A stretch of 64,000 nucleotides of DNA, from assembly GCF_019976755.1 (NCBI RefSeq), contig NZ_AP023441.1, positions 930,001-994,000 on the forward strand. The letters run 5' to 3'. The position numbers and the translations under genes are program-made. The stretch comes from Nostoc sp. MS1 (lineage in GTDB: Bacteria > Cyanobacteriota > Cyanobacteriia > Cyanobacteriales > Nostocaceae). Each line of letters begins with the position of its first letter. Position 1 is the first letter of the stretch. The notes beneath the pieces are model-generated. The model saw nothing but the letters and a program-made list of their open reading frames with translations, was not told the DNA's origin and ran no database searches. Below, piece by piece: positions 43,378 through 51,211 of the stretch.

Positions 43378-44835
43378 TTAAACATCTTTGGAATTTTTTA
43401 AAAGTAAAATTAACGCTCCTCCCGAAACAATTCCACCAATCCAACCCAACAGACTATTTACTATAATCCACCAGCCAGCTTGCTTAACTACTGGTCGCAT
43501 TATCCACCATTGAATTGTTCCCACTACAGGGCCAGCCCAAAATAAAGAATTTGCAGGGTCTTTTCCTGACAACATGAGGGAAAGACAAACGCCAAAAGTA
43601 GTACCCAGTATCCACTGCTTTTCAGATATGGGAATTTGTCGCCTTAATACTAATGCCTGCATATAGCCGATGGTTAAACCCATCGTTGCAGCTAGAACTT
43701 GCTCACTAATTATTCTACCTAGCGGTTGTACCAGCATTTGGGCGATCGCACCAATAAAAGTTCCGGCAATTAAACCTACAACATTGACTAACACCCACTG
43801 CAAATAAAAACCTAGTCCTACTTTCGCGGGTTTGGTAGTTACAGGTGGAGGTGCAGATACAGGCTGTTGGGGAATTTCTTGACGATACTGGGCAGGAACG
43901 TTTGGTGGTGGAGAATGCAAGGGAGGCTCGGCTAAGTATGGATTATCCCCTGAATGTGTCATCGGTAGAGTTGGTGTATATGCTGGTGTTGCCGATGTTT
44001 GCGTTGGTGCGTAGGCACTACCCAAATTCTGCACCGCCGCTAAAGCTTCCATAGCTGACTGATAACGTTGGCGAAAGTCGTAACGTATCATCCTATCCAA
44101 TACATCCGCCAATGCTGGGCTTACGGAAACTAAATGTCGCCAGCGAATTTCTGCCGTCTGTATATCTTCTTCTAACTGATGCGGCATTAATCCTGTCAAG
44201 GCTTGAATCCCCATCATACCCACAGCATAAACATCGCTGCTTAATCTAGGGCTACCACGACTTTGTTCACTGGGCATATAGCCAGCCGTACCAATGCCTA
44301 CAGTCATTTTAGTAATACCTTCACCATTAACTACCTGTGTACTAATCTGTTTCACTGCACCAAAATCAATTAGTACAACTTTGCCATCGCTATTACGACG
44401 AATCAGATTAGGTGGTTTGATATCCCGGTGAATCACATTATTTTGATGGACAAAGGCTAAAGGTTGGAGAATATTTTTTAATAAAGCGACAGTATAGTCT
44501 TGACTCAATCGTTTACCTGGAGTCAGTTCATCACTCAAAGGATGCCCATCGATAAATTGTTGGACAAGAAAAAATTCTTCGTGTTCTTCAAAGTGTGCCA
44601 GTAGTTGGGGAATTTGATCGTGGGTTCCTAACTTATGTAATAGCTGCGCTTCCGACTCAAATAAACGCCTAGCTACTTGCAACGTCATGGGATCGGTAGC
44701 CATCGGCTGGAGTTGCTTGACGACACAAAGATTATTGTAGAGTTTGATGTCTTCGGCGATGTAGGTTTTACCGAAACCACCCGCGCCCAAGACTTTGGTA
44801 ATTTTATAGCGTCCGTCAAGCAACTGATTTAACAT
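43378..44835 (-). CDS. Serine/threonine protein kinase with C-terminal membrane domain
   Basis: 485 residues from ATG at 44835 (MLNQLLDGRYKITKVLG), the typical start of cyanobacterial kinases; the frame opens 42 bases earlier. The Gly loop is GAGGFGKTY, VVKQL carries the Lys, HRDIKPPN is the catalytic loop, DFG follows and GTAGYMPSEQ is the activation segment end. A Pro-rich linker leads to four or five hydrophobic helices (LNVVGLIAGTF to GGALILL). The family transmits signals in cyanobacteria; partner unknown. Confidence 0.93.
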   Translation of the reverse strand: MLNQLLDGRYKITKVLGAGGFGKTYIAEDIKLYNNLCVVKQLQPMATDPMTLQVARRLFESEAQLLHKLGTHDQIPQLLAHFEEHEEFFLVQQFIDGHPLSDELTPGKRLSQDYTVALLKNILQPLAFVHQNNVIHRDIKPPNLIRRNSDGKVVLIDFGAVKQISTQVVNGEGITKMTVGIGTAGYMPSEQSRGSPRLSSDVYAVGMMGIQALTGLMPHQLEEDIQTAEIRWRHLVSVSPALADVLDRMIRYDFRQRYQSAMEALAAVQNLGSAYAPTQTSATPAYTPTLPMTHSGDNPYLAEPPLHSPPPNVPAQYRQEIPQQPVSAPPPVTTKPAKVGLGFYLQWVLVNVVGLIAGTFIGAIAQMLVQPLGRIISEQVLAATMGLTIGYMQALVLRRQIPISEKQWILGTTFGVCLSLMLSGKDPANSLFWAGPVVGTIQWWIMRPVVKQAGWWIIVNSLLGWIGGIVSGGALILLLKNSKDV

Positions 44836-45029
44836 AAATGCGATCGCCTCCGATAGAGCGTACCCTACCACACACAATTAAAGAATGTTTGTATTTTAAC
44901 CTCAGTCTGACAACTGCCAAGGGGGGAGTATTTGTTCTTAGTTTTAAGTTTTTTGATTATATATTTCGATTATTTCGTTTATGTAGTTTGATATATACTA
45001 GAGTTACACAATTATTAAAGTTCAGTACA

Positions 45030-45482
45030 ATGGCTATTCAATCTGAGCATCATCAGTCTTTAGAGTCAGTCATCGCTCAAGAACAAGAAGCTTCAGATAT
45101 TCAAGAAATCGAGCGCATACTTAACATAAAAGACTTTCAACCAAAACTATTAGGAGCTAATAAAGAAGCAATTACTATTCCTGAGTCGCTTTATCAAGTG
45201 TTGCGTCAAGTTGTCCATGCAATGTCCTTGGGTAAGGCTGTATCTATAGTTACTTATGGTCGAGAACTCACAACCCAACAAGCCGCCGACTTACTTAATG
45301 TCTCACGCCCTTATCTCATTAAATTACTAAAGCAAGGCGACATTCCTTATATCAAAGTAGGCGCACATCGGCGTGTGCGTTTTGACGATTTGTTGAAGTA
45401 CAAACAGGAGCGAGATAGTAAGCGCAGACAATTACTAGATGAATTAATTGCAGAAAGTCAAGAACTAGGGTTTTATGAATGA
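45030..45482 (+). CDS. Excisionase-type HTH antitoxin
   Basis: 150 residues from ATG at 45030; the longer frame from 44838 crosses the kinase promoter and is unlikely. The second half has the helix-turn-helix LTTQQAADLLNVSRPYLIKLLKQGDIPYIKVGAHRRV of excisionase-like antitoxins (described by motif; about residues 80-115). The first half is a possible toxin-binding region. The PIN-domain gene starts 59 bases downstream. Confidence 0.82.
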   Translation: MAIQSEHHQSLESVIAQEQEASDIQEIERILNIKDFQPKLLGANKEAITIPESLYQVLRQVVHAMSLGKAVSIVTYGRELTTQQAADLLNVSRPYLIKLLKQGDIPYIKVGAHRRVRFDDLLKYKQERDSKRRQLLDELIAESQELGFYE

Positions 45483-45541
45483 GAACTTTGTTATTAAAAT
45501 TTGATTCGATAGATTGGATGTAGCCTTTATACTACAAATCA

Positions 45542-46108
45542 ATGTTACGTGCTGTGCTTGATTCCTGCGTACTGTTCCCAATGTATTTACGGGATATTTT
45601 ATTACGTGCATCTGAAGCTGATTTTTACTTAGCTTTTTGGTCGCAAGAAATTCTTGATGGTGCAACTCGCAATTTGGTGTCCACAGGAAGAATTTCTTTA
45701 GAAAGAGCAGAAAGATTAGAAACCAGAATTAAAACAGCTTTTCCAGAAGCAATGGTTGAAGTACCAGATAACTTAAGTGAAAGGATGACAAATCATCCAA
45801 GCGATCGCCATGTTGTCGCGGCGGCTGTTATCGCTCAGGCTAATATAATTGTTACTTCAAATCTTAAGCACTTCAAAGAGAAGGACCTTTCTCCCTGGAA
45901 CATACAAGCACAGTCTCCAGATGAATTTTTAGTTATGTTATGTGGATTAAATCAAGAAAAAATGATAGAAGTCTTGCAAAGACAGTCTCAAGGTCTAAAA
46001 AAGCCACCAATGACGCTCAAAGAATTATTAGAACTACTTAATAGAGAAGTACCAGGCTTCGTTAGCAATATTAGTAATATATTACCTGAGCAACCCAAAA
46101 ACTTATAG
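45542..46108 (+). CDS. PIN-domain toxin (VapC-like ribonuclease)
   Basis: 188 residues. The PIN core is MLRAVLDSCVLFPMYL with acidic D7, then EADFYLAFWSQEILDG, and the later NHPSDRHVVAAAV and NIIVTSNLKHF segments, which supply the other acidic/polar residues. The C-terminal 50 residues are an extra helical tail. It is the likely toxin partner of the HTH protein just upstream, an ordinary arrangement in cyanobacteria. Confidence 0.85.
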   Translation: MLRAVLDSCVLFPMYLRDILLRASEADFYLAFWSQEILDGATRNLVSTGRISLERAERLETRIKTAFPEAMVEVPDNLSERMTNHPSDRHVVAAAVIAQANIIVTSNLKHFKEKDLSPWNIQAQSPDEFLVMLCGLNQEKMIEVLQRQSQGLKKPPMTLKELLELLNREVPGFVSNISNILPEQPKNL

Positions 46109-46163
46109 CTCAACGTAGACTAATAATGTTAAATCTAGTATCGTTGAGCGGTGAAAAATCAGC

Positions 46164-47210
46164 GTGAAAGCACAGGTATTTAGAGGCGTAAATCAGCTAT
46201 CTTACGAAGATATCCCCGTACCATCTTTGGAACCAGATGAAATACTGGTACAGGTGCGAGTCGTGGGTTTGTGTCAGTCGGATATTAAAAAAATTCGCTA
46301 TCCTCTCTACGAACCACCGCGTATTTTCGGGCATGAAACAGCCGGGACTATTGCCGCAGTCGGTTCTCAAGTACAAGGGTGGCAGGTAGGACAACGGGTA
46401 GCAGTCATGCACCATATCCCTTGTATGCGTTGTGCCTACTGCTTGAATGATAATTTTTCCATGTGCAATGTTTACAAAAACATCTCCACCACAGCCGGAT
46501 TTAACCCAAGTGGGGGTGGTTTTGCCGAATATGTCAAAGTCCCTGGCCATATTGTCGAAAATGGTGGTTTGATTCCGATCCCCGACAATATCAGTTTTGA
46601 AGAAGCGAGTTTTGTTGAACCAACCAACTGCTGCTTAAAAGCAGTCAAAAAAGCCCAAATTGCGCCAGGGCAAACCGTTCTGGTAACTGGGGCGGGGCCG
46701 ATTGGGTTAATGTTTATCATGTTGGTTAAATATTTTGGGGCAAAAGCGATCGCCACTGATTTGTTACCCTCAAGAATAGAGAAAGCTCTCAACGTTGGTG
46801 CAGAAGCAGCATTCGATGCCCGTGATCCCGATTTAAGCGCAAAAATCCACGCCCTCACCGATGGCTTAGGTGTTGATGTCACACTGTTAGCTGTTCCCAG
46901 TGAAAAAGCCTTTTTCCAAGCCCTAGACTGTACTAGGAAGGGTGGAAAAATCCTGTTCTTTGCCGAATTTCCCGACGAATTAGAAATCCCCCTGAACCCC
47001 AACATTCTCTACCGCCGCGAAATCGACTTGATGGGTAGTTACAGTTCATCCTATCGCTTACAAAATCTCTCGGCGGATATCGTATTTAATCGCCGTATTG
47101 ATGTGCAAGCATTAATTAGCGATCGCTATCCCCTAAAAGATTTATCAGCAGCCGTAGATCAAGCGATCGCACCGACACCAGAAACTTATAAAATCCTGAT
47201 TTATCCGTAA
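46164..47210 (+). CDS. Zinc-dependent alcohol/polyol dehydrogenase (MDR family)
   Basis: 348 residues from GTG at 46164. The catalytic zinc ligands C37, H57/E58 and E152 are present. The structural zinc loop has C87, C90, C93 and C101. The Rossmann motif GAGPIG is at 176-181, with an acidic residue in ATDLLPSR, suggesting NAD. Closest general type is sorbitol/threonine dehydrogenase-like; the substrate is unknown. A short AGCG stretch and weak ribosome site precede it. Confidence 0.85.
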   Translation: MKAQVFRGVNQLSYEDIPVPSLEPDEILVQVRVVGLCQSDIKKIRYPLYEPPRIFGHETAGTIAAVGSQVQGWQVGQRVAVMHHIPCMRCAYCLNDNFSMCNVYKNISTTAGFNPSGGGFAEYVKVPGHIVENGGLIPIPDNISFEEASFVEPTNCCLKAVKKAQIAPGQTVLVTGAGPIGLMFIMLVKYFGAKAIATDLLPSRIEKALNVGAEAAFDARDPDLSAKIHALTDGLGVDVTLLAVPSEKAFFQALDCTRKGGKILFFAEFPDELEIPLNPNILYRREIDLMGSYSSSYRLQNLSADIVFNRRIDVQALISDRYPLKDLSAAVDQAIAPTPETYKILIYP

Positions 47211-47220
47211 ATTAGGGGTG

Positions 47221-47247
47221 TTGACAGTTGACAGTTGACAGTTGATT
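47221..47247. repeat. STRR GTTGACA
   Basis: Three to four tandem GTTGACA units between the dehydrogenase and the phosphate transporter. The rest of this gap has no gene. Confidence 0.8.
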
Positions 47248-47319
47248 AGGTAAATAAATTATTCTTCCCTACACCTTTACACCCGTTTACCGAGCGCAGC
47301 AGAAGTATATACCCCTAGT

Positions 47320-48600
47320 ATGGAAATATCAATCATCCTAGTAATAGTTGCCCTATTAGCCTTCTATGTCGCCTGGAACTTAGGGGCTAACGATGTTGCC
47401 AACGCAATGGGAACTTCTGTCGGTTCTAAAGCAATTACTCTGAGACAAGCAATAATTATTGCTGGGGTGTTGGAGTTTAGTGGTGCTGTCTTGTTTGGAA
47501 ATGAGGTAACAGAAACCCTAGCAACAAAAGTCGCTAACCCCGAATTATTTGCAGCTACACCGCAAATTTTAGTTATTGGCATGATGACAGTGCTAATTTC
47601 TTGTGGTGTATGGTTACAGATTGCCACATCTCGCGGTTTACCAGTATCTTCATCTCATGCAGTAGTAGGTGCGATCGCTGGTTTTAGTTGGGTAGCGTTA
47701 GGAATAGGTGCAATCGATTGGTCATCCATTGGCTTAATCACGATTGGTTGGATTTTAACCCCTGTGATCAGTGGTGCGATCGCGGCTTTATTTTACAGTC
47801 TAATTAAACACTGGATATTAGAACAACCAAATCAAATTTCCCAGTTAAAAGAATGGATTCCTTGGTTGAGTGCAGTTCTCTTAGGTGTATTTGGCGTAAT
47901 CGTCCTACCTTCCCTCACTCAACCCTTAACTGATTACCTCATTAATCAACTCGGTATCAACATTCCCCCCCACGATATTCCCCTTGTAACAGGAACATTG
48001 GCCGCAGTCGGGCTATCTTTCATCAGTTGGCGACAGCTAGAAAAGAGGCAGGAGTTAATAATTTCTCCCTCATCTCCCTCCTCCCCCACTCCCATCGAAT
48101 CCCTATTTGCTCGTTACCAAGTCCTCAGTGCTTGCTTTGTCGCCTTTGCACATGGTTCTAATGATGTGGGGAATGCGATCGCACCTTTAGCGGCGATCGT
48201 CTATATTAATCAAACTGGGCAAGTTCCTAGCGATGGTATTACCGTTCCCCTATGGATCTTAATTCTCGGTGGTGCGGGGATTGTTGGTGGTTTAGCGGTT
48301 TGGGGTGAAAAGGTAATTGCGACAATTGGGGAAAACATTATCGCCTTGCAACCTAGTAGTGGATTTTGTGCAGAACTAGCCACAGCGACCACTATTTTAT
48401 TAGCCTCCCGTATGGGTTTACCTGTCTCTACATCCCACGCTTTAGTAGGTGGCGTAGTTGGTGTAGGACTGGTACAAAGCCTCAGCTCGGTAAAATTTCA
48501 AACTCTCCAAGGTATTGCCACTGCATGGTTAGTAACAGTCCCGATAAGTGCCATTCTGAGTGCTGCCATCTTTAGCATTGCGCGGATTTTATTTTTTTAA
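47320..48600 (+). CDS. Low-affinity inorganic phosphate transporter, Pit family
   Basis: 426 residues. The two Pit signature repeats are GANDVANAMGTSVGSKAIT (25-43) and AHGSNDVGNAIAPLAAI (near 275). Ten or so membrane helices. The central loop holds PSSPSSPTP (about 250-258), encoded by a CTCCCTCATCTCCCTCC repeat, of the same kind as in intergenic DNA. It imports phosphate (or sulfate) with protons. Confidence 0.93.
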   Translation: MEISIILVIVALLAFYVAWNLGANDVANAMGTSVGSKAITLRQAIIIAGVLEFSGAVLFGNEVTETLATKVANPELFAATPQILVIGMMTVLISCGVWLQIATSRGLPVSSSHAVVGAIAGFSWVALGIGAIDWSSIGLITIGWILTPVISGAIAALFYSLIKHWILEQPNQISQLKEWIPWLSAVLLGVFGVIVLPSLTQPLTDYLINQLGINIPPHDIPLVTGTLAAVGLSFISWRQLEKRQELIISPSSPSSPTPIESLFARYQVLSACFVAFAHGSNDVGNAIAPLAAIVYINQTGQVPSDGITVPLWILILGGAGIVGGLAVWGEKVIATIGENIIALQPSSGFCAELATATTILLASRMGLPVSTSHALVGGVVGVGLVQSLSSVKFQTLQGIATAWLVTVPISAILSAAIFSIARILFF

Positions 48601-48768
48601 GATAATGAATTAGGATGGAGTGTTGCTTTCAGAAATAGTACTCTTCAGGTATGGCTTTGTTAATTTTGAATTGATATAGAGGCTAGGCTTATGTAGAGGA
48701 ATAGCTTTAGCCTCTCAATCATCCCTGAAAACTGCCAACAAGAAGGCACAATACAGAATCTCAATAGA
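48601..48768. other. Intergenic region with dispersed repeat and inverted repeat
   Basis: The 27-bp word of 39663-39689 recurs at 48652-48678. Then AGAGGCTA and TAGCCTCT form an inverted repeat (about 48678-48716). No gene. Confidence 0.5.
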
Positions 48769-50193
48769 TTAACCAGCAGGAGTGATCACAAAGTTGGCAG
48801 CACTCAAACTTAAACCTGTAGATAGTTGAGCAAATTGCACTTGATCCCTACCGCCTGCACCATCGTAATCGAAGAACAAAGCACCTGTATTACTGTCGTA
48901 GATAAATCTGTCGTTACTGTCAACTGCGGCAGAACCTAAGACAAAGCGATCGCTAGTTAAATCACCCCAAGCCATTCCAGAGCCGAAAACATCACTAAAG
49001 TATATCTTATCTTCCAAGACATTAAAGTCGGTAATAGTATCGATACCAGCCGTGGTTCTGTAATAGAACTTGAACATATCAGCGCCACTACCACCAGTTA
49101 AAGTATCATTACCATCTCCTCCCTCAAGGTAATCATTTCCCGCACCACCAATCAAAGTATCATTGCCGATTTGCCCTAAGAAATCGCCATATAGAGAATC
49201 GCTACCATCTCCACCATCTAGATAGTCATTACCCTCCTGTCCATATAAATAATCATTATCTTCTTGACCGTAAAGTCCGTCATCTCCTAAACCGCCATAG
49301 AGGGTATCGTAACCATAGCCTCCTAATAAAGTGTCAATACCAGCTTCACCATAGAGTTCGTCGTTGCCATTGCCACCATCTAAATAGTCGTTGTCGTTTC
49401 CTCCATAGAGTTTATCGTTGCCATTGCCACCATTTAAATAGTCATTACCGCTTGCACCATTTAACGTGTCATCACCGTCATAGCCGTAAAGGGAATTACC
49501 CGCTTCATTACCAGTAATTACATTGTTCAGTTGATTGCCATAACCATTAGCCGTCATACCTACTAATAATAGGTTCTCTACGTTTGCACCCAAAGCATAG
49601 TCAGAACTAGCACGGACAGTATCAATGCCCTCGTTAGCGTACTCTATAACCGTGTCATAGACAGGGCTATCAACAATATAAGTATCGTTGCCAACGCCTC
49701 CATAAAGGTTGTCGTACCCATCTCCTCCATCTAAGGTATCGTCACCAGAACCGCCATAGAGGGTATCATTATTGCCTTCACCGTAGAGGAAGTCATTACC
49801 ATCGCCTCCATTGAGAGTATCGTTACCGTACCAACCAAACAAGCGATCGCTTCCTGCATCACCAAATAACTGGTCGTCTCCATTTTCGCCATCTAATACA
49901 TCGTTATCTGCTCCTCCAGAAAGGATGTCGTTACCTTCGCCTCCATAGAGGGTGTCATTACCATTACCTCCACTAAGGTAATCGTTACCAGCTTCACCAT
50001 AAAGAATGTCAAAACCATCACCGCCATAGAGGCTATCATCACCATTTCCTCCATAAAGCTGGTCATTTCCTCCATTGCCATTAAGGGTGTCGTTTCCTTC
50101 ATAGCCGTAAATTTGATCGTCCTCAGAATTACCGTCTAAAACATCATTCCGAGTCCAAAATCGCCACCAAGGATCGCCTTTAATTACAGCCAT
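48769..50193 (-). CDS. RTX (haemolysin-type calcium-binding repeat) protein
   Basis: 474 residues from ATG at 50193, with AAGGAG nearby upstream; the frame opens at 50244. Most of the protein is nonapeptide repeats GGxGxDxLx in several blocks, such as GGNGNDTLYGGEGND. It ends with a secretion-like region (DFNVLEDKIYFSDVFG and QVQFAQLSTGLS). RTX proteins go out by type I secretion and bind calcium; the function (surface or toxin-like) is unknown, and no secretion gene is near. Confidence 0.92.
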   Translation of the reverse strand: MAVIKGDPWWRFWTRNDVLDGNSEDDQIYGYEGNDTLNGNGGNDQLYGGNGDDSLYGGDGFDILYGEAGNDYLSGGNGNDTLYGGEGNDILSGGADNDVLDGENGDDQLFGDAGSDRLFGWYGNDTLNGGDGNDFLYGEGNNDTLYGGSGDDTLDGGDGYDNLYGGVGNDTYIVDSPVYDTVIEYANEGIDTVRASSDYALGANVENLLLVGMTANGYGNQLNNVITGNEAGNSLYGYDGDDTLNGASGNDYLNGGNGNDKLYGGNDNDYLDGGNGNDELYGEAGIDTLLGGYGYDTLYGGLGDDGLYGQEDNDYLYGQEGNDYLDGGDGSDSLYGDFLGQIGNDTLIGGAGNDYLEGGDGNDTLTGGSGADMFKFYYRTTAGIDTITDFNVLEDKIYFSDVFGSGMAWGDLTSDRFVLGSAAVDSNDRFIYDSNTGALFFDYDGAGGRDQVQFAQLSTGLSLSAANFVITPAG

Positions 50194-50902
50194 ACTATGT
50201 CTCCTTTTGAGAATTTGATTTGATATTTGTAAATGAGGGATCAATAATTTTTTGTATATTCATAGTGATTAATGCCATTATTTCTGAATTGAAAAAAGGC
50301 TTAAAGAATTAATCTTTTAGTTCAAATAATAAAAATTACGGCATTAATTACTTTTTTATAAAAGTATTGAATCCCTTTGCTCTTTCTAGGTTCTTATCAG
50401 GGATAGGCTCAGGAATTATGCAAATGACTATTAAAATTTTTTCAATAGACTATATGTATTGCTGTACTCTAGACGCTAGGAAGACATATCTATACACTTT
50501 TGTAAATATATTTACTCATTGTGACAAACCTAACCCTGTCCTCTAGCTCTACCTAAGACCTGGTAGAAGTTTTTTGGCAAAATGGCAATTAATTAATTAG
50601 GATATGTGCAGGGAATGATTTAAGTTTCAGTAAAAGATAGCAAATAAACCCCATCCAAAACTCTAAACTGTTAATCTAGCTACATTCTGCATAAATCTCA
50701 GATTAAATCTGACAACTCTACCAGTTTTTTTATTGACCAGTATCTAATTGCAGATCCTTATTAATTACTGTTGCCACAAAAATAATAAGTATTTATATTT
50801 AGTGAGTTATTGATTGAGGAATAAATCTTACTTGGGTATTGAGGACTGAAATCAGGCTGATAGATACAGCCATAAGATTGACAAAAGTCCACTTTAGTAC
50901 AC
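50194..50902. other. Gene-free AT-rich region
   Basis: Upstream DNA of the RTX gene with no coding frame or motif seen. Confidence 0.55.
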
Positions 50903-51022
50903 GACTTACACATGAAAACGAAAACTTAAGTAGTTATGTTATCTCAGAGATGTGTGTATGAGGGGTGTAGGTATTCAATGCTCTTACACCCAACAACAGC
51001 CAAGAGTCTCATTGTGTAAGTC
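50903..51022. other. Structured element, candidate ncRNA or small MITE
   Basis: GACTTACACA (50903-50912) pairs with TGTGTAAGTC (51013-51022), a perfect 10-bp outer stem. Inside, ATCTC/GAGAT (50941-50951) and GGGTGTA/TACACCC (50963-50969 and 50985-50991) form further hairpins. There is no coding frame. It lies in a 1-kb gene-free stretch before the EamA gene. Confidence 0.5.
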
Positions 51023-51211
51023 ACTAGTAGGTTGCCAGTCAAATTATATGCTTTGCCAACCTTGGGTTAGTCATGACAAAATGACTTTGATATCCGTAAG
51101 TCCTGTTAAGATTTTTAAGTTTATCTGACAAAATACAGGAAATTAGAGTTAGCGCGACGCAAATTTACAGGCAGCAGCTGTATCGTCAAGGTGTATAGAG
51201 GTTAGAAGCTA

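Noticed and set aside
44838..45029. N-terminal extension of the HTH antitoxin
   Set aside because: The extension overlaps the kinase's upstream region; the conserved protein starts at 45030.
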